DNA of 10,789 nt from Lachnospiraceae bacterium (GCA_017473665.1 JAFUKK010000217.1:1-10789), one strand, 5' to 3'; shown: positions 1-6,632, counted from the stretch's first letter. Notes: generated from the sequence alone by a model not told the origin. Made by a program: numbers and translations.

Positions 1-1413
1 GTGACCCGTTCAAAAGAGATTGCGAACCTGGCAGAGGAATGGGAAGCGTATATCAATGAGAATTATGATAAAAAAAGCATTGATAAGCTATACGAAGCAG
101 GGAAGGCTAAGTTGGCGGTATCCCGTGAGCATCATAGCGTACTTGTTGAAAAAGAAAAGGAATGGAAGCAGGCAGTTTATGCTGCCAACAGGCAATGGGA
201 TATCCTTATGAAGGCCCGCAGACAATATGAGGAGGAGTGGGACAAACAAAAGAAAGAAGAAGAAGAGGCCCGGCGTCAGGAAAAAATCAAAGAGGCAAAA
301 CGAAAGGCATTTGTAGAAAAGGTAAAAAAGGCTCTTTTAGGGCTGGCAGCACTGGTTCTTTTGATTTCATTAATTGGTGTGGCCATGGGCGGTATTAAGA
401 AGAAGTTTTTTACCGCATGGAAGGTAGAGAACGGCATCTTAACAGCAAATTTAGATGAGGATTCCTTATTTTTTAAAAAGGATAAATTTCTGGACCGGGT
501 GGCGGACGTCCTTACGGATACCAATCAATTAGTGTTGCCACAGGGGGCTGAGAAAATCGGAAATGTGGGAATCCGGTATACGGAAAACTATGCAGGAAAT
601 ACGATACATAAGCTGGTTCTTCCGGAAGGAGTAACGGAGACCGCAACAGATTTTTCTGTGGAAGGAATGTCCCAATTAACAGAAATCAATTTCCCCGCTT
701 CTATGGAGACGATTTCCGGCAATTTCAATGGAACCGGGCTGAAAAATCTGTATGCGGAAAATGTAACAGCCATCTTTGGCACAGCTTCCTTTGGAAGCGT
801 ATTTAACGGAACCCAGTGCAACGGAGGTGCTTTTGCAAAAAATAGCAGTCTTAGTAGCGTAAGTCTGCCCGCTTTACAAAATCTGGAAAATTATGCATTC
901 TACGATTGTAATGCGTTAACGGAAGTAAATTTACCATTGGTACAGGTGGTAGGACAGCATGCATTTGAGAACTGCTATCGGTTAAGAAATGTTACATTAC
1001 CATCCGCAACAGAGCTGAATTATTATGTATTCCTAAACTGCACAGACCTTAAGACGGTAAATCTGCCGTCAGCCAAAACGGTATGCTTATCCTCTTTCTA
1101 CGGATGTGAGAATTTACAGGAAGTCTATCTGCCAACGGTAGAAACCGTGTATTTTAACAAGTCATTGAACACGGGGAAAATATACATCGGCAGCAGTGTG
1201 CAGAGGATTGATTTTCAAGTAGTTCCCACACGTATGGAGAATGGGTCTTTCGAAAATATTCATGAAAAGCATCAGATTGAAATTGTATTAGATGCAGGGG
1301 GAACCTATTCCCAGGAGGTTTTGGCAATGATGGATACCGTATCATCTCATTCGGAGGAATATGGGGAAGTGAAAATCAGCTATGCAGATTTTACGGAGCT
1401 TGGGATGAAATAA
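1..1413 (+). CDS. Membrane-anchored BspA-like leucine-rich-repeat protein, probably 5'-truncated by the window edge
   Basis: The 470 visible residues fall into three parts. Residues 1-108 are highly charged and predicted coiled coil (runs of E, K and R with QKKEEEEARRQEK). Residues about 111-131 form one hydrophobic membrane segment. The rest is an extracellular-type region. From about residue 280 to 400 there are repeated units of about 23 residues of the form aF-x-x-C-x-x-L-x-x-v-x-L-P, for example AFYDCNALTEVNLP and AFENCYRLRNVTLP, which is the LRR_5/BspA (Treponema pallidum-type) repeat. With Lys/Arg-rich flanks on both sides of the membrane segment, the likely topology is coiled coil inside and LRR outside; this is inferred. 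The first codon, GTG, sits at base 1 with no ribosome site visible, so the true start may lie upstream. BspA-like repeats usually mediate binding to surfaces or other proteins; the ligand here is unknown. No intrinsic terminator is evident after the stop. Confidence 0.8.
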   Translation: MTRSKEIANLAEEWEAYINENYDKKSIDKLYEAGKAKLAVSREHHSVLVEKEKEWKQAVYAANRQWDILMKARRQYEEEWDKQKKEEEEARRQEKIKEAKRKAFVEKVKKALLGLAALVLLISLIGVAMGGIKKKFFTAWKVENGILTANLDEDSLFFKKDKFLDRVADVLTDTNQLVLPQGAEKIGNVGIRYTENYAGNTIHKLVLPEGVTETATDFSVEGMSQLTEINFPASMETISGNFNGTGLKNLYAENVTAIFGTASFGSVFNGTQCNGGAFAKNSSLSSVSLPALQNLENYAFYDCNALTEVNLPLVQVVGQHAFENCYRLRNVTLPSATELNYYVFLNCTDLKTVNLPSAKTVCLSSFYGCENLQEVYLPTVETVYFNKSLNTGKIYIGSSVQRIDFQVVPTRMENGSFENIHEKHQIEIVLDAGGTYSQEVLAMMDTVSSHSEEYGEVKISYADFTELGMK

Positions 1414-1438
1414 ATCTATAGAAGTCATTACTGATTTT

Positions 1439-1447
1439 TGCTATAAT
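1439..1447 (+). promoter_or_regulatory. Extended -10 promoter for the coiled-coil/ADP-ribosylhydrolase operon
   Basis: TGCTATAAT matches the extended -10 form TGnTATAAT perfectly. No good -35 hexamer lies 16-18 bases upstream, which is usual for extended -10 promoters. It lies in the 125-base gap after the LRR gene, and transcription would start close to base 1454, just upstream of the leader hairpin. A second TATAAT at 1512-1517 lies too close to the start codon to be the main promoter. Confidence 0.55.
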
Positions 1448-1470
1448 ATTTACAAGGAAATGTAGTGGAT

Positions 1471-1504
1471 TTAGGAGCCGCCTCCAAAGGAGGACGGCTT
1501 CTAA
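1471..1504 (+). promoter_or_regulatory. Leader hairpin containing a paired Shine-Dalgarno-like GGAGG and CCTCC
   Basis: The 5' arm TTAG-g-AGCCG-CCTCC pairs with the 3' arm GGAGG-a-CGGCT-t-CTAA around an AAA loop: 14 Watson-Crick pairs, one G-T pair and one bulged A. No T-run follows, so it does not look like a terminator. The CCTCC at 1481-1485 pairs with GGAGG at 1489-1493, but it could equally pair with the real ribosome site AGGAGG at 1524-1529. A translational switch is possible but inferred from sequence alone. Confidence 0.6.
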
Positions 1505-1538
1505 GATCATGTATAATCCTATGAGGAGGTTTGGGTTT

Positions 1539-2048
1539 ATGGACAACAGAGAAAACAGTAAGGTAGAATTGAAACAGGAAATTTTGGAATTAGAAAAGGA
1601 ACTTGAAGAGAAAAAGCTTTCCTGTAAACCTGTCTTGGTTATATCTAACGACGGCCCCAAGGAACAATTGGGCTCCTATGAATTAAGGGAGCAAATTGCC
1701 CGACTGGAAAAGGAAATCGAAGGAAGAAAGAACCTGTTAGCAGTTTTTGAATCCGACCTTATGGATAGGCAGGAACCTTTACCTGCATTTGATAAAAATG
1801 CGATATTGCTTCCGGAGTACAGAGAAGGAGGATATTTTACGTCACAGGATTTTTATGATAAATGTGATGAATTTCATAAAATGTTAGAAGAGCAGGGACT
1901 GGATTTCAGAAGCATGGGAAGGGCAGATTATATTTTCCGGAAAAAGAAATTTCTTCAGGAGAAGTATGGAATTACCTGGCTTGCAGAGGAATATCAATTT
2001 CTGCCGGGAATTGTAACAAATGTACATATCAGTCATCCCAACGATTAG
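1539..2048 (+). CDS. Coiled-coil protein of unknown function
   Basis: I do not recognise this 169-residue protein. The start at 1539 is chosen because AGGAGG (1524-1529) lies nine bases upstream; an in-frame ATG at 1509 would add ten residues but its only Shine-Dalgarno-like sequence is locked in the leader hairpin. Residues about 5-28 and 46-70 are rich in E, K and L with heptad spacing (EILELEKELEEKK, ELREQIARLEKEIEGRK), suggesting two helices that form a coiled coil. The C-terminal half is a mixed, probably globular segment rich in aromatics (GGYFTSQDFYDKCDEF, YGITWLAEEYQFLPG). There is no signal peptide or membrane segment, so it is probably cytoplasmic. It is followed after 29 bases by the ADP-ribosylglycohydrolase gene and is almost certainly co-transcribed with it, so it may act with that enzyme, but nothing in the sequence shows how. 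Confidence 0.75.
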   Translation: MDNRENSKVELKQEILELEKELEEKKLSCKPVLVISNDGPKEQLGSYELREQIARLEKEIEGRKNLLAVFESDLMDRQEPLPAFDKNAILLPEYREGGYFTSQDFYDKCDEFHKMLEEQGLDFRSMGRADYIFRKKKFLQEKYGITWLAEEYQFLPGIVTNVHISHPND

Positions 2049-2077
2049 AAGCGAGATGATTTTACGGAGGATAGGCA

Positions 2078-3046
2078 ATGAAGAATATATGGGTAAATGG
2101 CATGATGGGTGTTGTGGTAGGCGATGCCCTTGGTATGCCGGTACAGTTTTGGGACAGGGCTGAATTGAAAATGAATCCGGTGAAAACAATGCAGGGATAC
2201 GGAACCTATCATATGCCACCGGGAACATGGTCTGATGACAGCAGTATGGCATGGGCAACCCTTGAGAGTATGAAGGAAAAGGGAGACATTGATTACGCGG
2301 ACATTATGGAGCGGTTTGTGGAATGGCTGTATGATGGCAAATATACTCCGGCAGGTATCGCCTTCGATCAGGGACATACCTGCGAGGATGCAATTAATAA
2401 TTTTAGAAAAAAGAAAGATTACAGAACCTGCGGAAAGACCGGAAAAATGGACAACGGAAACGGTTCCCTTATGAGAATCATGCCGGCGTGCCTTTTTGTC
2501 TATGAAAAGGTTCGCAGGAAAGAATGGGATTTAAAGCAAGCCATAGCTTGCATACATCAGGTTTCGGCTCTTACTCATAATCATTTGCGTTCCAAAATGG
2601 CCTGTGGCATTTATTATTTCATGGTTAAAAATATTATTGAAGGAAGCGGAAGTCTGTCAGAACGGTTGCAAAGTGGTGTAGATGAAGCCTTGGATTTTTA
2701 TCATGAAGACATTTTTAATTTTGTGGAACTGGCACATTATACGAGACTATTTGAATTGGATGAGTTTGCAAAGTGTGAAGAAGATACAATTAAAAGCACC
2801 GGTTATGTGGTAGATAGCCTGGAAGCTGCCATCTGGAGTTTGATTACAACGGATACATTAGAGGAGGGGCTTCTCAAAGCAGTAAATCTGGGAGAAGATA
2901 CCGATACAATAGGAGCAATTGCCGGTGGATTGGGTGCTCTTTTCTATGGCTATGACAGTGTACCGGAAGAATGGAGAAAGCAGATTATTAAAGAAGAGGA
3001 AATAATTGCTTCCTGCCGGATTATGGAAGAAAGATTTGCGGTATGA
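2078..3046 (+). CDS. ADP-ribosylglycohydrolase family protein (DraG/ARH-like)
   Basis: This 322-residue protein has the marks of the dimetal ADP-ribosylglycohydrolase family, which removes ADP-ribose from modified proteins or small molecules. GDALGMPVQF (residues 15-24) is the typical N-terminal helix. W51-S-D-D-S matches the first metal-binding motif, usually T/S-D-D-T/S. NGNGSLMRIMPA is the conserved central motif. GEDTDTIGAIAGG starting at residue 272 carries the second metal-binding set, with D274 and D276. The length is normal for the family. The ATG at 2078 is preceded by CGGAGG (2065-2070) at seven bases. There is no signal peptide, so the protein is probably cytoplasmic. The substrate cannot be read from sequence: the family includes DraG, which reactivates dinitrogenase reductase, but there are no nif genes or an ADP-ribosyltransferase here. 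The stop overlaps the start of a possible small ORF (ATGA). Confidence 0.9.
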   Translation: MKNIWVNGMMGVVVGDALGMPVQFWDRAELKMNPVKTMQGYGTYHMPPGTWSDDSSMAWATLESMKEKGDIDYADIMERFVEWLYDGKYTPAGIAFDQGHTCEDAINNFRKKKDYRTCGKTGKMDNGNGSLMRIMPACLFVYEKVRRKEWDLKQAIACIHQVSALTHNHLRSKMACGIYYFMVKNIIEGSGSLSERLQSGVDEALDFYHEDIFNFVELAHYTRLFELDEFAKCEEDTIKSTGYVVDSLEAAIWSLITTDTLEEGLLKAVNLGEDTDTIGAIAGGLGALFYGYDSVPEEWRKQIIKEEEIIASCRIMEERFAV

Positions 3047-3174
3047 TAGATGAAGCAGGAAAAAATGACTTGACCTGGAGGAGGCAGTATACGGGAGAAT
3101 TGCGGAACCATTGGTTTTATGTTACAATGGCAAATGGCATTAGCGAAAGAAATATCCCGGATAGTAAGGGATGA
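3043..3174 (+). CDS. Possible small ORF (43 aa), coupled by ATGA overlap
   Basis: An ATG at 3043 overlaps the TGA stop of the ADP-ribosylglycohydrolase gene and opens a 43-residue frame starting MIDEAGKNDLTWRRQYTGEL and ending at TGA 3172-3174. The ATGA junction is typical of translational coupling, with a modest GGAAGA about 12 bases upstream. Composition is plausible for a soluble peptide with two Trp residues. Against it: the hydrogenase promoter (3100-3128) lies inside the frame, the length could occur by chance, and I recognise no family. It may also be the remnant of a longer downstream gene. Confidence 0.3.
   Translation: MIDEAGKNDLTWRRQYTGELRNHWFYVTMANGISERNIPDSKG
3100..3128 (+). promoter_or_regulatory. 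Promoter of the [FeFe] hydrogenase gene
   Basis: A -35 box TTGCGG (3100-3105) and a -10 box TACAAT (3123-3128) are separated by exactly 17 bases, and TG one base before the -10 makes it an extended -10. Transcription would start near 3135, giving a leader of about 58 bases before the ATG at 3193, whose ribosome site is AAGGAAG (3180-3186). Confidence 0.65.
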
Positions 3175-3192
3175 GAAGAAAGGAAGATATTC

Positions 3193-4695
3193 ATGAGTAG
3201 CATGAGAGGAATCGATACCCCTGTAAGACAGCGTAGACGACGGGTTTTTAAGGAAGTAGCGAATTTGGCATACAACTCCACGAATTTGAAGGATGATATG
3301 GAGGCTTTACCATATAAGATTGTGGATTATGATGAAATGGAATATCTGGATACCGTGTATCGTGAGCGTGCTATTGTACGTGAAAGGCTACGTTTGGCTA
3401 TGGGTATGAGCCTTCGTCCGGAGGACAGAGAACGTCCGGGGCATCTGACCCAGGGATTGGAGGAGAGTAATATTGATGAGAAGTATTACGAACCCCCTTT
3501 GATGCAGGTGATTCCTTCTGCCTGCAATGCATGTCCTACTAATTGCTATGAGGTGACGGATTCCTGTATGGGATGTCTGGCTCATCCCTGTCAGAGTGTG
3601 TGTCCTGTGGGAGCCATTACTATGGTAAAGGGCCGTTCTGTCATTGATCAGGAGAAATGTATTAAATGTGGTAAGTGTAAGGCTATTTGTCCTTATGATG
3701 CTATTTGCCATAAAGAAAGTCCCTGTAAAGCTGCCTGCGGCATCGGTGCCATTAAGACTGACCGTGTAGGCCGTGCAGTAATTGATAATGATATGTGTGT
3801 ATCCTGCGGACAATGTATGGTAAGCTGTCCCTTTGGTGCCATTGCTGATAAATCCCAGATTTTCCAGTTGATTCGTGCCATGCAGTCAGGTCGTCAGATT
3901 ATTGCTCAGGTGGCGCCTGCTTTTGTGGGCCAGTTTGGTCCCAAGGTGACTCCGGAGATGTTTAAGACCGCCCTGAAAGAATTAGGCTTTGCAGATGTAT
4001 ATGAGACCGCCATTGGCGCAGATATGGGCTGTATGGAAGAGGCAGAGCATTATGTGAAGGAAGTGGCCAGTGGCAATCAGGCATTTGCTCTTACCTCCTG
4101 TTGTCCTTCCTGGTCTGTAATGGCTAAAAATCTGTTCCCGGAGACCATTGATAAAATCAGCAATGCTATGACCCCCATGGTGGCCACAGCCCGTTTGATT
4201 AAGAAGGAGCATCCGGATGCTTCCGTGGTATTTATCGGTCCCTGTGCGTCCAAAAAGCTGGAAGCCAGCCGCAGAACAGTCCGTTCCGATGTGGATTTTG
4301 TTATTACCTTTGAGGAACTGACCGGTATGTTTGAGGCCAAGGGGATTTTGCTGGAAGAAATCAAAGCCATGGATGAAATGCAGGATGCAACAGCGGCCGG
4401 CAGAGGCTATGGTGTGGCAGGTGGTGTAGCCAATGCCATCAAAGAATGTATCGAGACCTACTATCCCGGTACGGAGATTCATATTGAGCATGCGGAGAGC
4501 CTGGCGGAATGTAAAAAGATTTTGCTTTTGGCAAAAGCCGGTAAAATGAATGGTTGTCTGATTGAAGGTATGGCTTGTCCCGGTGGTTGTGTAGCGGGAG
4601 CAGGTACCAATATCCCCATTCCTCAGGCAGCCAAAGAAGTGGCCAAGTTTAAAGGGGCGGCGGAAAAGAAAGTGCCCGATGGAGAAGTTCAATAA
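3193..4695 (+). CDS. [FeFe] hydrogenase, monomeric group B-type
   Basis: This 500-residue iron-only hydrogenase interconverts protons plus electrons with H2. All three H-cluster signatures are present: TSCCPSW (301-307), GPCASKKLE (349-357) and EGMACPGGC (458-466), giving ligands C304, C351, C462 and C466 plus the proton-relay Cys C303. The Met normally found before Pro-Cys in the second motif of group A enzymes is Gly349, as in group B. Upstream lie ferredoxin-like [4Fe-4S] motifs at C125-C137, C156-C166 and C202-C212, and extra cysteines C111, C114, C118, C178 and C182 characteristic of this subgroup. The first 100 residues are charged with no twin-arginine or Sec signal, so it is cytoplasmic. 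No HydB/HydC-type partner or HydE/F/G maturase is adjacent, so it probably takes electrons from ferredoxin as a single subunit. Many CGT, GGT and TGT codons suggest strong expression. Confidence 0.95.
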   Translation: MSSMRGIDTPVRQRRRRVFKEVANLAYNSTNLKDDMEALPYKIVDYDEMEYLDTVYRERAIVRERLRLAMGMSLRPEDRERPGHLTQGLEESNIDEKYYEPPLMQVIPSACNACPTNCYEVTDSCMGCLAHPCQSVCPVGAITMVKGRSVIDQEKCIKCGKCKAICPYDAICHKESPCKAACGIGAIKTDRVGRAVIDNDMCVSCGQCMVSCPFGAIADKSQIFQLIRAMQSGRQIIAQVAPAFVGQFGPKVTPEMFKTALKELGFADVYETAIGADMGCMEEAEHYVKEVASGNQAFALTSCCPSWSVMAKNLFPETIDKISNAMTPMVATARLIKKEHPDASVVFIGPCASKKLEASRRTVRSDVDFVITFEELTGMFEAKGILLEEIKAMDEMQDATAAGRGYGVAGGVANAIKECIETYYPGTEIHIEHAESLAECKKILLLAKAGKMNGCLIEGMACPGGCVAGAGTNIPIPQAAKEVAKFKGAAEKKVPDGEVQ

Positions 4696-4709
4696 ACAGA
4701 ATTGTAGAT

Positions 4710-4746
4710 AAAAGGAAAAGCCTTTTTATAGAGCTTTTCCTTTTTT
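4710..4746 (+). terminator. Intrinsic terminator of the hydrogenase gene
   Basis: GGAAAAGC (4714-4721) pairs perfectly with GCTTTTCC (4733-4740) across an 11-base loop, and an A-run before the stem faces the six T residues at 4741-4746. It lies 14 bases after the stop codon and separates the hydrogenase from the next gene. Confidence 0.9.
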
Positions 4747-4781
4747 CTATAATTTTTTTGTTGATATTGAACAGGATGTGG

Positions 4782-4808
4782 TTGAATTAAAAAAATGGCA
4801 CATACTAT
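4782..4808 (+). promoter_or_regulatory. Weak candidate promoter for the Rieske flavoprotein
   Basis: TTGAAT (4782-4787) and TACTAT (4803-4808) resemble -35 and -10 boxes but are only 15 bases apart, shorter than the ideal 17. Some promoter must lie between the hydrogenase terminator and 4837, and this is the best pair I see. Confidence 0.35.
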
Positions 4809-4836
4809 GGTTAATTAATAGAAAGGAAGACCATAG
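4805..4836 (+). promoter_or_regulatory. Inverted repeat flanking the ribosome site of the flavoprotein gene
   Basis: CTATGGT (4805-4811) and ACCATAG (4830-4836) are perfect inverted copies with an 18-base spacer that holds the ribosome site GAAAGGAAG. The right arm touches the ATG at 4837. If transcription starts upstream of 4805, the RNA forms a hairpin exposing the ribosome site in its loop; if the candidate -10 at 4803 is used, it would instead be a DNA operator. Confidence 0.4.
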
Positions 4837-6117
4837 ATGAGCGATAAAAAAGATGTTATAGTAATCGGAGCCGGTATGGCGGGGCTGTTGATTGCCTACT
4901 ATTTACAAGAGGCCGGGAAGGATGTGTTGGTGCTGGAGGCGGATAAAATTGCTTCCGGTCAAACGGATCGGACTACGGCAAAGATTACTTGTCAGCATGG
5001 GATTAAATATAGTACCCTGTTGAAGAAAGTAGGTAGGAATCAGGCCGAAATCTATGCCAGGGCCAATGAAGGGGCCATAAATGAATATGAGAAACTCATT
5101 AAGAGGCTAGGGATTAAATGTGATTTTGAGAGAGTTCCGGCCTATTTGTACTCTACAACTAGCCGGGAACAGCTTTTAGAGGAGGCTGAAGCAGCAGCTT
5201 CCCTGGGAATTGATGTTTTTTATACCGAACAAACAGAGTTACCCTTTCCTGTGGTGGGCGCAGTAGGCTATCGGAATCAGGCCAGATTTTCGCCGCCACA
5301 GTTTCTAAAGGCTCTGGCAGGCAAATTGGAAATCCGGGAGGACACACCGGTGACTAGGGTGAGCGGTAGAACAGTATATACACGGGAAGGGGTATATACT
5401 GCGGATAAAATAGTATTGGCCACCCATTATCCTTTTCTCAACATGCCGGGATTTTATTTTTTGCGGCAGCATCAGGAACGCAGCTATGTACTGGCATTAA
5501 AGGGCTGCCGGCCCATCCGTGGGATGTATTACGGAGTGGATGAGGGAGGTTTATCCCTGCGTCAGGCCGGAGAATATCTGTTATTGGGAGGTGCCGGGCA
5601 TCGTACCGGCAAAAAGCGCTGTGGCGGAGCATATGAGCGGCTGAGAAAGGCTGCCGGACAGCATTTTCCGGAGGGTCGGGAAGTGGCATGTTGGTCAGCG
5701 CAGGATTGTATGCCCCATGACGGGATTCCCTTTATTGGAAGATTTTCAGTATTTACTCCTCATTTGTATGTGGCTACCGGTTTTCAAAAATGGGGCATGA
5801 GTACCGCTATGGTGGCGGCCATGATATTACGGGAGGAAGTACAGGGACGCTTTCATCCCTGGAGCCGGGTATTTCGTCCTCAGAGGATGTTGGTAAAGGC
5901 GGGTATCGGAAAGTTTCTGGTAGATGTGGGGGAAAGTATCAAAGGGCTTACGATAGGGTGGCTGGGTAAGCGATGCAAACGTTGTACACATCTGGGTTGC
6001 AGGTTGAAATGGAATCCCAATGAAAATAGCTGGGATTGTCCCTGTCATGGTTCCAGATTTTCACAGGAAGGCAGAATATATGATAATCCGGCACAAACAG
6101 ATTTGAATAAGGGATAG
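4837..6117 (+). CDS. FAD-dependent oxidoreductase with C-terminal Rieske [2Fe-2S] domain (YhfW-type)
   Basis: A 426-residue fusion. The N-terminal part is a DAO-type flavoprotein: the dinucleotide-binding loop G11-A-G-M-A-G16 follows a beta strand, and E34 is placed to bind the FAD ribose. SGQTDRTTAKIT (40-51) and the late motifs WSAQDCMPHDGIPFIG and YVATGFQKWGMS are typical of this family. The C-terminal 50 residues are a Rieske domain: C383-T-H385-L-G-C388 and C401-P-C403-H404 supply two Cys and two His ligands plus the C388/C403 pair that forms a disulfide in high-potential Rieske proteins. The family includes Bacillus subtilis YhfW (about 509 residues); this one is shorter but has every motif. 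It has no signal peptide and is probably a soluble redox enzyme; the substrate is unknown. The ribosome site AAAGGAAG (4822-4829) supports the ATG at 4837. No terminator is evident after it. Confidence 0.92.
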   Translation: MSDKKDVIVIGAGMAGLLIAYYLQEAGKDVLVLEADKIASGQTDRTTAKITCQHGIKYSTLLKKVGRNQAEIYARANEGAINEYEKLIKRLGIKCDFERVPAYLYSTTSREQLLEEAEAAASLGIDVFYTEQTELPFPVVGAVGYRNQARFSPPQFLKALAGKLEIREDTPVTRVSGRTVYTREGVYTADKIVLATHYPFLNMPGFYFLRQHQERSYVLALKGCRPIRGMYYGVDEGGLSLRQAGEYLLLGGAGHRTGKKRCGGAYERLRKAAGQHFPEGREVACWSAQDCMPHDGIPFIGRFSVFTPHLYVATGFQKWGMSTAMVAAMILREEVQGRFHPWSRVFRPQRMLVKAGIGKFLVDVGESIKGLTIGWLGKRCKRCTHLGCRLKWNPNENSWDCPCHGSRFSQEGRIYDNPAQTDLNKG

Positions 6118-6138
6118 GATAAACACGTGAAGAGGTAC

Positions 6139-6167
6139 TTGAGTATCCATGAAAAATACGCTATACT
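6139..6167 (+). promoter_or_regulatory. Promoter of the RNase-like/PHP gene pair
   Basis: TTGAGT (6139-6144) and TATACT (6162-6167) are separated by 17 bases, a near-consensus housekeeping promoter. The start point would be near 6174, leaving a short leader of about 24 bases with the ribosome site AGAGGAGA (6185-6192) before the ATG at 6198. Confidence 0.7.
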
Positions 6168-6197
6168 GATACGCAACAAAGTACAGAGGAGAAAACA

Positions 6198-6632
6198 ATG
6201 AGAAATTGGAAAGAAAATAAGAAATTGCTAGTCGGTGTGATTACGCTGATACTGGCCTTGCTGGGGGGCGGTGGATATTATACTGTCAACCAGGGTGGAG
6301 AAATTGTAAGTAACAGTTCTTCACCGGTAGTAGAGAGTATTTTTGAGCAAGAGGCGGAGTCTCAGACATATTTTTTTAGAAGTGAGTCCTTGCTTCAAAG
6401 CCACTATGAGAAGCACGGTATAGATATGGGCTTTGCCTCAGCACAGGAATATGAGACAGCAGCTGCTGCGGTAATCTCTCATCCGGATGTGTTGCATAAG
6501 ATAGAGGCAGAAGACGGGGATGATGTATACTATGTGGAAGCTACCAATGAGTTTGTGGTAGTGTCTAAGGACGGATATATCAGAACCTATTTTAATCCCG
6601 GCGGAGGGATTGACTATTATAACCGTCAATAA
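6198..6632 (+). CDS. Small membrane-anchored or exported protein resembling BECR-fold (CdiA-CT/barnase-EndoU type) RNases
   Basis: This 144-residue protein begins with a Lys-rich start (KENKK) and a hydrophobic stretch at about 10-28 ending in GGGGYY. There is no lipobox Cys, so it is either a signal peptide or an uncleaved anchor. A low-complexity linker (33-57) leads to a compact domain at 58-144. The pattern there, FRSESLLQSHYEKHG (60-74), SAQEYETAA (81-89), then YVEATNEFVVVSKDGYIRTYF (112-132) and GGGIDYY (135-141), recalls the phage-barnase/EndoU/colicin E5-D/RelE-like nuclease superfamily seen at the C-terminus of contact-dependent toxins, in which His, Asn and Arg/Thr at these places form the active site. 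H69, H73, N117, R129 and T130 would be the candidates. The family assignment comes from pattern memory and is not certain. No immunity gene is recognisable beside it. A PHP-domain gene follows after 61 bases, probably on the same transcript. Confidence 0.7.
   Translation: MRNWKENKKLLVGVITLILALLGGGGYYTVNQGGEIVSNSSSPVVESIFEQEAESQTYFFRSESLLQSHYEKHGIDMGFASAQEYETAAAAVISHPDVLHKIEAEDGDDVYYVEATNEFVVVSKDGYIRTYFNPGGGIDYYNRQ

Noticed and set aside
1509..1541. Upstream ATG for the coiled-coil protein
   Set aside because: Its only Shine-Dalgarno-like sequence lies in the leader hairpin 15 bases away, while AGGAGG is ideally placed for the ATG at 1539.
3388..3813. Open frame of 141 codons on the minus strand within the hydrogenase N-terminal region
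   Set aside because: Antisense shadow of the ferredoxin-like region, with no ribosome site.
3982..4692. Long open frame of 236 codons on the minus strand opposite the hydrogenase
   Set aside because: It is antisense to a gene with intact catalytic motifs, has no ribosome site and a composition rich in His, Thr and Phe typical of antisense frames.
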